A stretch of DNA of 64,000 nt, from assembly GCA_035048495.1 (NCBI GenBank), contig CM068551.1:21826248-21890247 (forward strand), in the 5' to 3' direction. The notes below the pieces were generated by a model. The model searched no databases and was not told the DNA's origin. It worked only from the letters and a program-made list of their open reading frames with translations. Shown in pieces: positions 19,154 through 31,700 of this stretch. Numbering within the stretch: position 1 is the stretch's first letter; each line of letters opens with the position of its first letter. The translations under genes and the position numbers were made by a program. The DNA is from Euptelea pleiosperma (lineage: Eukaryota > Streptophyta > Magnoliopsida > Ranunculales > Eupteleaceae).

Positions 19154-19727
19154 TAAGAAGTTGAAGATTATAAAACATAGATCTCAACCAAACCACTACT
19201 AAATAATTCTTTGATAACAAATTATAATATGAAGTAGGACGAGTTGCGATCAAAGAAGTTCATGGATCAATTTGAGGCAAAGAATTCCAATTGGAAGAAT
19301 ATTTAAAAAAAGAAACTCCTATTGATAGGTCCGATCAATCGGGCTATCCCAAATCAATCAGAGGCCAAAACAAGCAATATCAATCAAAGTCCAATCGGAG
19401 ATTTTCTTTCTCGCATTTATGTCATTTTGATATTAGTATATATTTTTTTTTGATAGGTAATTTTGATATTAGTATATAAATATGCCTTTGATTCATAGTT
19501 GTAAGATTATTGAGTTGTTAATGAATGTTTTTGCTTAGAGCTCTTTGGATCTTTTCTCCCTATGGATTCAAGGGTTTTCTTGAGTTGCAGACGGTGTTCT
19601 TCTTATTATCACGATTTCATGATCAACTCCACGCTTCTGCTACGTCAAGATCCCATCTCTACATAGGAGTAGAAAGCAACGATTGCATTCGCAACTAAAA
19701 CAAATCCGTAGAGGTTTAATTATATTT
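19154..19727. other. unassigned sequence with a minute LINE-tail insertion
   Basis: No gene is seen. At 19443-19459 there is a 17-base insert (nine T, then GATAGGTA) flanked by a perfect 19-base duplication. See the separate feature. Confidence 0.5.
19424..19478 (-). mobile_element. minimal LINE-tail insertion with 19 bp target duplication
   Basis: ATTTTGATATTAGTATATA occurs at 19424-19442 and 19460-19478. Between them are nine T and GATAGGTA. Read on the minus strand this is TACCTATC plus poly-A, like the 3' end of the LINE at 28729 (TACTTATCC plus poly-A). It looks like an almost completely 5'-truncated retrotransposition. Confidence 0.7.
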
Positions 19728-20780
19728 TCTACTCTAAGATTCTCAGTATTCATTTGTTAGTTCATTATGTTCTTGATTCACAGGAAACTTGAATAAATAC
19801 AACTGTAAGGTAGGGAGAAACCCCTTCTTCTGTTCAAATGAAAAATCTTCAACTAGAGGATAATTAGGTCATCCCAGATATAAATCTTACAGCAACTCTG
19901 AAGAGTGAACCTCCTCAAAGCACCTGGATCATTTATACTCAGCTGAGGCTCGCCTCAAGGAGAAGCTTTCTCAAAATGCCCCGAGGCTTATTAAAAAAAG
20001 TATAAGAACTTGTAAGGTTTGCGTCTCTCGTCTACTGAGGCTTAAAAAAAGGCTTACACCTCACACTTTTTACACATTTTTAACAGCTTATGTTAGAGGT
20101 GTGCACCGGCCGTGGGGCCAACCGTACCTTAATTAAAAAATTCAAATTATTTCATCATTTTTTCCCAAATCATATGTAAAAAATAATAAGCTATTCTAAG
20201 TAAAACAAAAACCAATGAAAACATGTTTACCTATGGACAGTCCACACCCACCTCTTGGTCCTACATAAACGACTCCCCCTATTCCCTAGTACAGAAATGA
20301 GTTTTTGAGAATGCCCATTTTGGATCCAAGCGCAAGGAGTTCCCCATGAATTCTGATGTTGGAAAAGAGCCAACGCTTTAGCCAAAGCTGTGGGTCATGA
20401 ACATCAAACGGTGGACTTTTCAGAGGATAAAGCCTCGTTCAAATGTAAATGTCTTTGGTTCAAGGTTAAAGTCGTCGATATCCGCTAGCCTCTAGTTCCT
20501 GGGGCTAGGATACCTGGTATAGAACGACTCTTAACAATGGGAAGATCCAGAGACCTATAGATATGGTCCATATGGATTAAAGTTAAATCAAAAGCAGAGG
20601 AAGAAGCGATGCTTTTCCAACAAGGTCGTCTCCCCATTATAACTATGTTAACCCCCGGCGAAAAGTTTTTCTTCTCGAAGAAAAAAGATTGCTAGACAGG
20701 TGATCTGCGAATCTCCTATGGGGGGAGGGGGACCCTCTCACGCAGAGATAGAATCCCCTCTTTCCTCGTGTCCTTAGCAG
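19728..20780. other. resumed ACA 3' flank, then unassigned sequence
   Basis: Bases 19728-19935 match 51430-51535 and 51940-52060 (TACAACTGTAAGGTAGGGAG, CCCCTTCTTCTGTTCAA, AAATCTTCAACTAGAGGATA). This is the continuation of the duplicated 3' flank. From about 20000 to 20780 no gene or known repeat is recognised. Confidence 0.5.
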
Positions 20781-22009
20781 AGGAGGCCCATCCTTAGGTA
20801 GACCTACAAACAAAAGATAACTTGATTGGTGATTATAGTAAACCCAGATTATAAACGTTGGATTTACAGGTTGATTTTTAACTCTAGGATTCGAGTGTTA
20901 TTTGGGGTACTCAGAATCCAATGGGTAGAAATCTCTCTGAGTCACTTGGCACAGTCTTAGAGACTACTAAGAGTACAGTATTAAAAAATATTTGGCCCAT
21001 CCCTATGCGGACCTACGGAACGAAAATCACCCTGCTTGGTAACTTTTAACAGTTGGATTTTAATCTTTTTCATGGGTTGATTTTCATATGTAGGATCCGA
21101 GCCTTATTTGGTGTACTCAGATTTAATGGAACGAAATCACCAATCAGGCTGAATCTTGGTCCGGGAATTAGTTAGGGATGGACCAAGCATCCATGCGTTC
21201 AGTGGTCTCTAAGAGTGTGCCACGTAGCTCATATGGACGTTGGTGAGTGTCCGTGGGTAAAACTGGACTCGGTGAGTGACTTCCTCCATCAAAAGTCGAT
21301 GTCCATTCCACATCCTAAAAAATTCCCACTTATGGAAAGGACACATGTAATAATGATCATAACTCAAGTCCAACAGCTAAAACTTACCTATCGACCTGAT
21401 TTTTAGTTTTTAGTTCCATCATACGGTCAGTGGTCTCTAAGAGTGTCAGCGTGGATTGTAAGGACCTCCGTGATCAAAGACGCCAGTAAGCAAAAATGGA
21501 CTTGAGAAGGGGATGGGTAGGAGCTTCTGTCTTTCCTTGTTTTAAAAGCTTTCAAAGAATTTCGAAGAAAAAACCTATCCCAAGATTCCCAACTATTATC
21601 ACTAGTGGGCTACACATGCAGGGGCCTTTTTGAAAGATTAGTTCGGAATAGTGACGTGGTAAGTAATTAAGTTGTTGGTCAGTGGCTATACTGAAAATAA
21701 GAATGATAGCATGAAAAAGTAATTAAGTATTTATCAAGGGACCGTATTGAAATATTAAGTATCAAGACATTATTTTTTTTTTTTTGAAGAGAGGGACATT
21801 TACCATACAAATTGGTGTTTGAATAGGCATCTGCAAAAGACAAGAAAAACTACCTTGAAAACTACACCCTTTTAAGATTTTTTTTTCCGTAATTTACAAG
21901 GTTACTTCCAACACCTTATCATGCTGCTTGCTAGGAATAAATCTTTGACGACGGAAGTCTTTGATGAGGGACGCTCGCGAAGTCCGTGTGGGCCATGCTG
22001 AACACTCTT
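20781..22009. repeat. degenerate foldback MITEs and spacer
   Basis: Fragments of the Mutator-like family are seen around 20800-20960, 20980-21240 and 21415-21480 (CCAAGCATCCATGCGTTCAG, AAGAGTGTGCCACGTAGCTC). Bases 21490-21950 are unassigned apart from a 15-T run near 21775. From 21950 a further family copy begins and is interrupted at 22010. Confidence 0.45.
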
Positions 22010-22310
22010 AGGACGTGTTTGATTGCCAAGTGGGAAAATTACATTTTCCCTGGAAAAACATAACTGTCCATTGTTGGATAGCCATTTTAAATCTGTATAA
22101 TTTTCCTTACCAAGCCTTTTAAATCTGGATAATTTTCCCTATTAAACCCGGAATTCATTTCCCATCCAGATAGGTGAGCATTCATTTCCACCTGAGAATA
22201 CGCCTTTAAGGCATTTGAAATATGTGTTCTTCGTTGCAATCAATCAGCCATTTAAGGCTTTTCCCAGATGTGTTGTCTCGGGAAAATTTTCTGTACAATC
22301 AAACACGCCC
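22010..22310. mobile_element. PIF/Harbinger-type MITE with TTA target duplication
   Basis: It starts GGACGTGTTTGATTGCC and ends GTACAATCAAACACGCCC. TTA lies on both sides (22007-22009 and 22311-22313). It shares interior words with 3301-3959 in the opposite orientation. It is inserted in a Mutator-like foldback copy whose right half continues from 22311 to about 22480. Confidence 0.8.
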
Positions 22311-22722
22311 TTATATAGACAACTGGCCGAATGGATGTGTTGCCCATCCTTAGGAGGACCTACAGACAAAAAATCAACCTAATTAGTGACATCTAACAGT
22401 TGGATTTTAATCTTTTTCATGTGTTGAATTTCATCAGGTCATTTAGGGATGGACCAAACATCCAAACTGGACTCGGTGTAAGTTGTTTAGAAATTCTCCA
22501 TGTTTAAAAATATATCAAAAGTTCACATCCCGAAAATTCCCACATACGGTAAGGACAAGAAAAACACTTGGACTACCCCGAACCAACACCCTTGATGCGT
22601 CAGATTTGTCTTGTTATAAGTCTCCCCCATGATCCTTCTATTATACAGATTACAGACCACCACCAATGTTAACAATAGATCATCCGCTCTTCGAGCAGCA
22701 ATGTGAACATTGATCATCCACA

Positions 22723-25700
22723 ATGTCTAACGAACCCCATCATCATTCACAACACGATGGTGGTGCATCACACCTCCTTAACGTGCGCACCCTCACCAAG
22801 TCTATCAAAAAATGGCGTTTGGCTTGCGTCGCCATTTATTCCTCCAGGGTCTCGTTTCTCTTACCAAAGAGATTATCACTAAGACGAAGGACCAGCGCTT
22901 CACCGCAGTCTTCCGCAGTCCCTCTTACACCGGCATCGATATTCAAGTCAAAAACAGTGGTGACAACAATAGTTATATTAATCAGTTATGCTACTCCACT
23001 GTCGACCACAAAAGCCTTACTGAAGTTGTTAAGAGGAAGAATTTAGATCGTCTACGCCAGTTCGGAGGAGTCGAAGGTGTTGCCAAGGCTCTTCATACCG
23101 ATACGGAGTATGGAATCCATGGTGATGCTGAAGTTGTTTCCAGCCGACGCAATGTTTTCGGTGCGAACACGTATCACAAGCCTCCCACCAAAGGCTTCTT
23201 CCATTTTGTGTTGGAAGCATTCAATGATGCACCCATTCTCATACTTTTGGCCTGTGGGTCGAAAGAAGGGTGGTACGATGGTGGTAGTATATTTGTTACT
23301 GTCTTTCTAGCCGTCGTTGTCTCTGCGATCCGTAACTTCAGGCAGTCGAGACAGTTTGAGAAGTTGTCCAGTGTCAGCAATAACGTCCAGGTTGATGTTG
23401 TGAGAGACGGACGACGGCAACTGATATCCATCTCTGACCTCGTGGTGGGAGACATAGTATGGCTAAGCATTGGAGATAAAATTCCAGCTGATGGACTCTT
23501 CCTAGAGGACCATTCAGTACAAGTGGATGAGTCTAGCATGACGGGAGAGAGTGATCATGTGGAAGTTGATGGCAGCAGGAACCCATTCTTGTTCTCCGGC
23601 GCCAAGGTAGTAGATGGGTATGCTCGCATGCTTGTAACATCAGTGGGCATGAACACAGCCTGGGGTGAGATGATGAGTACAATAAGCCGTGATTCCAGTG
23701 AACGGACCCCATTACAAGCTCGGCTCGATAAATTGACCTCATACATAGGGATGGCCGTTTTGGCAGTTGCTTTCCTTATTCTCGTTGTGTTGCTGGTGCG
23801 CTACTTCACAGGGAATACAAAAGACAAGAATGGGAATCAGGAGTTCAACAGCAGCAAGACAAAGTTCAAAGATGTGATGAGCGCAGTGGTGCGTATTGTT
23901 GCTACTGCATTTACTGTTGCAGCTGTGGCAATCCCAGAAGGTTTGCCACTGGCTGTCACACTCACTCTCACTTACTCAATGAAGAGAATGATGGCCGATC
24001 AGGCTATGGTTCGTAAACTCTCAGCCTGCGAGACCATGGGCTCAGCCACCACCATATGTACTGACAAAACGGGCACCCTCACATTGAACCAGATGAAGGT
24101 GATCAAATTTTGGCTTGGCCAAGAAGCCAAAGATGATGCCACCTCAAATATTGTCTCAAACGTTGTTGAATTGCTCCACCAAGGAGTTGGGCTGAACACA
24201 ACAGGTCGCGTTTACAGACCCACTTCAGGAACAGTCTCCGAGTTCTTTGGTAGCTCAACTGAGAAAGCGATTCTCTCTTGGGCCGTGTTCGAGTTGGGGA
24301 TGAACATGGAGGAATTGAAGCATAGTTACTCCGTACTCCATGTTGAAGCCTTCAATTCAGAGAAGAAACGAAGTGGGGTTTTGATAAGGAAGAAGAACGA
24401 GAAGACAACACATGTACATTGGAAGGGAGCCGGGGAGATGATATTGGCAATGTGTTCGAATTACTACGAGAGTACAGGGATAAAGAAAGCCATTGATGAA
24501 GGTGAAAGGATAAAGTTCGAGCAAATCATTCAAGGTATGGCAGCTAACAGTCTCCGGTGCATTGCCTTTGCTCATAGACAATTCCCAGAAGCAGAGTTGG
24601 AACATGATGAAAATGGAACCACCCGCCAATTACTAAAAGAAGACGACCTCACCTTGTTGGGACTAGTTGGTATAAAGGACCCATGTCGACCAGGGGTGAG
24701 AAACGCTGTGGATGCTTGCAAAGATGCAGGCGTGAACATCAAAATGATCACTGGAGACAACATTTTCACTGCAAGAGCCATAGCCATCGAATGTGGGATA
24801 CTCGGACCCAATCAAGAATCATACAGTGGAGCAGTGGTAGAAGGTGTGGAGTTCCGAAACTACACGCCGGAGGAGAGGATGGAAAAAGTGGATAAAATAC
24901 AAGTGATGGCAAGGTCCTCCCCTTTTGACAAGCTTCTAATGGTACAATGTTTGAAACAGAAAGGCCATGTGGTAGCAGTCACAGGAGATGGCACAAATGA
25001 TGCACCAGCTCTAAAAGAGGCCGACATCGGTCTATCAATGGGTATTCAAGGCACCGAAGTAGCAAAGGAGAGCTCGGATATTGTCATCTTGGACGATAAC
25101 TTCGCTTCTGTGGCCACAGTTTTGAGATGGGGGAGATGTGTTTATAACAACATTCAAAAATTCATCCAGTTCCAGCTGACCGTGAATGTTGTTGCACTTG
25201 TCATCAACTTCATTGCAGCAGTTTCTGCTGGTGAAGCCCCACTAACAGCTGTCCAATTGCTGTGGGTGAATCTGTTTATGGAAACTTTGGGGGCATTGGC
25301 TCTAGCCACTGAACGGCCCACCAAGGAGCTCATGGAGAACCCGCCAGTGGGTCGGACCGAGCCGCTTATAACGAACGTCATGTGGAGGAACCTTATGGCA
25401 CAGGCTTTATATCAGATAGCAGTCCTCTCGATCCTACAATTCAAAGGTGAGGATATCTTCAGAGTGAATGAGAAGGTTAAGGACACCCTAATCTTCAATA
25501 CATTCGTTCTTTGTCAAGTATTTAATGAGTTCAACGCAAGGAAACTGGAGAAAAAGAATGTGTTCAAGGGAATACATAAGAATAGGTTGTTTCTGGGGAT
25601 CATCGGGATCACTATCGCTCTTCAGGTGGTGATGGTGGAGTTTCTAAAGTTTGCAGATACAGAGAGATTGAATTGGGTGGAATGGGGTGCATGTATTGGA

Positions 25701-25823
25701 ATTGCTGCTGTATCATGGCCGATTGGTTGGGCCGTCAAGTGCATACCAGTTCCTAACAAACCGTTTCTTTGTCTTCTCAAGCAACAACTCTTGAAGTGTC
25801 GACGGAAACATCCTCATTTTTAA
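22723..25823 (+). pseudogene. frameshifted ACA Ca2+-ATPase copy (possible N-truncated product from ATG 22812)
   Basis: By homology the start is ATG 22723 (MSNEPHHHS..). One base is missing at about 22850 relative to the paralogues (AGGGT-CTCG versus AGGGTTCTCG), inside the calmodulin-binding segment. The remaining 1003-codon frame is open from an ATG at 22812, which would give a pump whose regulatory Trp region is replaced by MAFGLRRHLFLQG. Numbered from 22812: TGES is at 244, DKTGT Asp at 418 and TGDGTND at 724. Damage elsewhere: 12 residues are lost across M1/M2 (about 23255), KGAAE is KGAGE, and the M6 ligand Asp is Glu (codon 25281-25283). Taken together it is probably non-functional, though the long open frame shows recent decay or residual selection. 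Confidence 0.85.
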
Positions 25824-26125
25824 ATGGATTCTTGTTACCCTAAGATTCTTAGTAGTCATTTGTTGGTTCATTACTGTAAATTATACGTCTTCAAGCTACT
25901 CTGTAAGGAAATTTCTTTGTTCAGCTTATGTTCTTGATTCATAGGTTTAATAAATACTACAGTGTTAGTTTTAAACTTGGGTTGTGCTTATAGCTAATAG
26001 TGGCATTAAATATGATGAGAAATCTAAGATATTCATCCTCAAAACCACAAGTATGGTCCACAAACAACATTGTATACATGTGGCATGTGCAAGGCAATGG
26101 AATCTACCGTTTGACAGGGATACTT
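25824..26125. other. 3' flank of the 22.7 kb copy
   Basis: Homologous to 148-324 plus 1832-1985 and to 51045-51760 (TTCTTGATTCATAGGTTTAA, GATGAGAAATCTAAGATATT, CATGTGCAAGGCAATGGAAT). It is interrupted at about 26125 by a LINE. Confidence 0.6.
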
Positions 26126-26129
26126 TTTG

Positions 26130-28160
26130 GGTTGTTGCTTTTCACTTGCTTTCTTTAAGTGTTGTTGGAGTATATTGAGCAAGACTTCATGAAGGTGTTT
26201 CAGCAATTTCAGGATGACACAAATCCTCCAATAGTATATTCATCACCCTTATCCCCAAGAAAGAATGGGCAAAATCTCTTGGAGACTTTAGGCCGATCAT
26301 TTTTGTGACTAGCATGGACGAAATCATCTCTAAAGCATTAGCTTCAAGGATGAAGGAGGTTATGGATTCAATTATCTCAGGCGAGGAGTAGTGCTCCTTG
26401 TTTCATCTTCCTAGTCCCGTCCCTGTAACGAAACCCTTGAGAGGTGAACATGACTTTCCATCTGGCCATACAATTGGCGAGGGTAAGCTTCCGCACAGGC
26501 ATGAATTTCGTCTAAATCCCAAGGGGCTTTCATCAAAGGCCATAAGATATTGTATGGAGCTCTCATTGCCAACGAATGTTTAGACTCTAGAATTGGGTTT
26601 TGGAGAGTTGGGGATTCTTTGTAAGGTTGAGACAAAAAATGCCAATGACCATGTGAATTGGAATTTCCTTTCATACTTACTTGGAAGGATGGGCTTTAAT
26701 GCTAAGTGGAGAAGACGAATCAAGGCTTTCATATCTAGTGCTTTCAACTCTGTTTTGGTCAATGGGTCTCTTGTTGGGTACTTCAGAAGTTCTGGACGTT
26801 TGAAGCAAAGAGACCCATCATCCCCTTCTTGTTCACAGTGATGATGGAAACCCTAACCAAATTGACCGATAGAGCAGCTGCTCAGGTCTCCGTATCAATC
26901 TTTCTAAGAGTGAGTTCTACGGAGTACGCCAAGGGTGGTAAGGTAACTCTTATTAAGATCACCCTATCCAACATCCCAATCCATATGCTTTCCCTTTTTC
27001 CTATGTCGGCTTGCGTAGTCAACAAACTAGAAAAAAAAAAAGGATAAGGGACTTCCTTTGGAATGGTAAGAAGGATACTCATAAATATCATCACCTTATC
27101 CATTGGAAGACTGCTTGCTTACCTAAGAAAGGCAGCAGCTTGAGCTTTAGACATCTCAAGGAGATAAATAGAGTTCTATTGGGTAAATGGTTATGGAGGT
27201 ATGGGGAGGAATTGGAAAGCATTTATGGTTTCAGGCCTTATGGATGGAAAAGCAATGTGGTCTCTTCTTCTTATGGGGTAGGTGTGTGGAAAGGAATCTT
27301 TAAGATTTTTGAGGACTTCATGGAAATTTCTTTCAAGATAGGGTGGGGAGACAAGTTAGTTTGTTGGCAAGACATATAGTGTGGTGAGAATTCTCTTCAA
27401 CAAGACTTTCCCTCCTTTTATGCCTTGTCTGGTCGTATAAGGAAGCTTGTGAAGGATTGCATGTCTAGTAATGGAGACTCTACTTCTTGGGATTTGGGTT
27501 TGAGAAGGAACATCAATGACTAGGAGCTTGAGGAGCTTTTATTTGCTTCTCTCAAGGCTAAGTCAAGTAGTGGGGATTGGGGATGGAGAAGATTAGGGTG
27601 TGGAGGTGGGGTTCTCGTGGGTGGTTTTCGTTTCGATCATTCAATTCTGCCTTGGAGGGCTCAATCCCATCATGTTTCCTTGCAGACGTGTTTGGGTGTC
27701 CCCGGTCCCATCCAAGGTGGCCTTCTTCATATGGAAACTGGTTCACAATAAGATTCTGTAGATGATCTCAACATTAGGGTTCAAATCATACCAAACTTTT
27801 GCCATCTTTGTAGAGCTAGTAGGTAGTCTATGATCCAACTTCTCATCCACTGCTCTCACGTATGGGTATGGTGTGAGTTCTTCAAAACCTTTGGGATCTA
27901 CTGGACTATCCCTAAATCTGTGATGGATCTCTTTTCTAGGCGGTCTTCTGAGACATTTGACTCTCGGAGTCGCATCATATGGCACCTTCTTCCTTTTGAC
28001 ATCTGTTGGTCCATTGGAAAGAAAGAAATCATTGCATCTTTGAAGATAAAGTGGAAGAGATAAAGGCTTTCACTTTGAAGATAAAAGGTGTTATTATTCT
28101 TTCTGGACTTCCATCTTTGAAGCATTAAAGGGTCTTATGCTTGAAGATTTTAGGTTTTAG
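26130..28160 (+). pseudogene. degenerate L1-type LINE, reverse transcriptase and C-terminal parts
   Basis: Translated pieces in several frames line up with a plant LINE ORF2: ITLIPKKEWAKSLGDFRPII (about 26260), IISKALASRMKEVMDSIISGE, ANECLDSRI, then NDHVNWNFLSYLLGRMGFNA and SVLVNGSLVGYFRSS. FLWNGKKDTHKYHHLIHW, LLGKWLWRYG and the zf-RVT-like tail to about 28060 follow. The expected catalytic YxDD box between 26840 and 27000 is absent (internal deletion), many stops and frameshifts occur, and the endonuclease end is missing. It inserted into the 3' flank of the 22.7 kb ACA copy. Confidence 0.8.
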
Positions 28161-28728
28161 ATGAGCGGAGATCTCGATTAGGTCGAGATAATTTTGGATC
28201 TTGTACATTTTGTATAGTTTGATAGGGTCCTCCTTTTTAGTTTTTTAGTCGGGGGGCTCCATGGGCGCAAATGTTCATGCAAGTAGTTTTTAACAATTAA
28301 ATTTCATTTTGAATTTATTTATTCATTTTCAATTAGTTTGCTTCAATATGCTGATAATTTTGAATCTTGTACACTCTTTTATGCTTGTTGATTAGAGTAT
28401 CTCAACAATTAGACCAAAAATGATAACCGAAAAAAAAGCAATCAGGCCAAATCTAGGGCTATGGTTAATCCAAGAAGTAACCAACAATTGGTTGGCCGAG
28501 ACTTGCATCAGCATCCGATGCATGAGAAAGTTTATCCAAGGCTCTTTTAATAAAACGTAATTTTGTTGAGAAGAAGTTTATCTATTGCAATTAGTTCTTC
28601 ATAATGAAAGGTAGTGGTCTCGATAACCATCTTAGTTTCTACTAATTGAATATGAACTGGTTTACAATACATATAAATGATATAAAAAAAATTTAATTTG
28701 ACTATATATGTAATGTTCTAATATATAT
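28161..28728. other. LINE 3' region and unassigned AT-rich spacer
   Basis: 28160-28270 may be the LINE 3' UTR (CTTGTACATTTTGTATAG, TTTTTAGTCGGGGGGCTCC). The remaining 450 bases are AT-rich and show nothing recognisable. Confidence 0.4.
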
Positions 28729-31700
28729 TTTTTTTGGATAAGTATAGAATTTATTCAAGAAAGGCCATAGCAAAAAACCACAAGACAACCAAACAAGTCG
28801 AGATGACCTACAAACAACAAAGAAGACAAAAGAACGCACCAAGAAGCGCCCGAGGATCCCAAAAAAGAAAGCGAAAAGAAGGCCAAAGCGCCCCTCATAA
28901 CTTCCATCTTGGGAACATAAGAGATCCCAACAGAAGACAACTTCAAACAAAAAACCTCTACACTCCGAGAAAACTTTAGACCACAGAAACATCAATCCCT
29001 TGACGTTAAGAATAACCGAGTTCACCGCTTCCTCCTTGCCCTCAAAGGCTCTAAGATTCGCTCTTTCCAGAGACCCCGACAAATCACAAAAGGAAGCATC
29101 ATTCACAAAACATGACCTCTAGAAGAGAAGGCGTTAGTATGCCAAGATTTAACCAAGTCCAACAATGATCTCGATATCACCCAACTGATCCCGAAATTCC
29201 CCATATACGCACTCCAAACTTCCCTACCATCTCGCAATGCAAAAGAAGGTGATGCACTGATTATCTACAACGTTTACACATCCAACAATAGTCCACAATA
29301 ATTATCCTTCTAGCAATCAAGTGATCCACCATCAAAATCTTATCCCGACTCACCGTCCACTTTTGGAATGCGATCTTAGATGCAATTTTTGACCCCCAAA
29401 TAAACAATGTTGGAAAAGGATCTCTATCCTGCCTAACCAAAGCCTTGTAAAAATATTGAATTGAAAAATTACCTTCTTTAGACCACGCCCACACCTGCTT
29501 GTCCTAACCCGAGGAAGCAATGTGAACGTTGAGCAATCGAGAAAATAAGCAAACCACTATCTTGGAGGGAAGTAAGGCCTGATATGGACTCATTTCAGTT
29601 CCACTTGGAGGGTAGTAAACTTTGGAGCTGATCGCTGTGCCAAACTTGCCTCTTCCTTGAGTTATGGGTCTAGTAGTGGTGGGATGGGAGACCCCCCTTC
29701 CTCACCTCTATTAAGGATCCCTCAAGAACCTATTATAGATTTGTACATTGATGGTTCCTCCTGTATTCCCCCTTTTCCTCTTTTTTTCCCTCCCCCCCCC
29801 CTTTTAATCTTTTCCCTCTTTTATAAATTCATGATTTAGCGAAAAAAGCAAGCCACTATCTTAATCTCCCAGTCATTTAGATTCCTCCTAAAATCGAAGC
29901 TCCAGAACACTTCATCCCTTACCCAGAATCAGACAATCCTGAATAGAATACAGTTTCTTGTCTGACAAGGAAAAGAGACTCGAAAATCCTCCTTTACAGA
30001 AGAGTCACCACACCACCTGTCCTCGCAAAATCTCACTCTATTCCCTAGCCCCACTCTATAGCGAACACCTCTAGAGAAATTCCCAAAAATCTTCATAATA
30101 CCCCTCCAAACGCTGCACCCATAAAAAGAGTGAACCGCTCTGCCATCCCACCCAAATTTACCAGCTATGACCATCCTCCACAAACGAGAACACTTCACCC
30201 CAAACGTCTATAGCCACTTACCCAGATGAGCCTCATTCATCACCTTAATGTTCCTGATCCCCAAACCTCCTTGAATCTTGGAACTACACAGTTTTCCAAT
30301 CCACTAAATGGAAGAATCCCTCAACCCTATCATTCCACACAAAATCTCTCATAATCGTCTACAAAGAGTGTGCCCCTCCTCTTCGAATAGAAAAGAGGGA
30401 TAAAAAATAAATGGGGAGACAAGAAATGAAATTCTTAATCAACGCCAATTTCACACCTTTGGACAAACACTTCAACTTCCAAGATGCTAGTCTACTCCTA
30501 AACCTCTCGATCACGGGATCCTACGGAACCTTAAATTTATAACTAGCCCAAGGAGACACAAGTATGTGGCTAATAAACTGTCATAGGTACATCCTAGAAT
30601 ACGTGCTAGAGTAGAGATATTTTCCACCACTGCTTAAGGAACTCCAAAGAAAAACCGTCGGGACTCGGCGCCTTGTCTCCTGCTAGCTCTTTTATGGAAG
30701 AACATATCTCTCCCTCTTCGAAAGGTCTTTCCAACCACTCACGATCGTCAGAACATATACAATCAAAATGAAGACCGTCCAGCAAAGGTCTATACGACGA
30801 TAGTTTTGAGCACAACTTAGAATAGTAATCCACCACACCCTTCCTAATGCTATCCTCATCCTCCAATGTAATCCCATGAATCTTGATCCGAGTCAAGTTG
30901 TTGCACCTTCTATGAGAATTAGCCATCCTATGAAAAAACTTTGTGTTGTCTCCCTCCTTCACCTACCTGACTCTAGATTTTTGCTTTCAACTAATTTCCT
31001 CTATCTTAACAAATTGTTGGTATTCCGCTTTGAGATTGCTTCTTCTACTACAATCCTCCGACAACAAAGGAGCTTCCTCTTCCATATGGTCAATCACTTG
31101 AATCTCCTCAAGCACCGAACCCTTCCTGAGATCCACTCTTCCAAATTCCTCCCTATTCCACACCTTGAGTTTATCTTTAAGCTTAAGTCTAAACGGTTCC
31201 AACCGCTCTCCCAACAAAAGAGGAGTTCCACCTTATCCTTAAACTTCGAGCTCAACAACCACATATTCTAAAAGCGTAAGGGCAATGGACGGTTACGGAA
31301 CCCGCCGCAGTCTAGAAGGAGAGGAACATGGTCAGATATGTGCCTAGGAATCACCACCTGAGACAACCTTGAAAAGTGTTCTTCCCACTTAAACTAGAAA
31401 TCTATCCAATCTACACAACATAGGAACTTCCTAATTATTAGACCAAGAGTAAACGCCCCCTCCCAATGGTAGGTCTAGGAAAAAGTTCATATTGATAAAT
31501 TTGCCAAACTTACTCATACAGCTAGTAACCCTGCTACATCTTGATTTCTCATAATAATAGAGGATAACATTAAAGTCCATGCCAATGCACCACGAAAGGT
31601 CCCATAATCCTACCACATCATCCAATTCCTCCCAGAATTGAGAACAAGAACTCCTATCTTAGGGACCATAAACCCCTGACAACACCCAAGGAAACTACTC

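Noticed and set aside
27011..28063. Separate small genes on the + strand between 27.0 and 28.1 kb
   Set aside because: They join as consecutive pieces of one LINE ORF2 in different frames.
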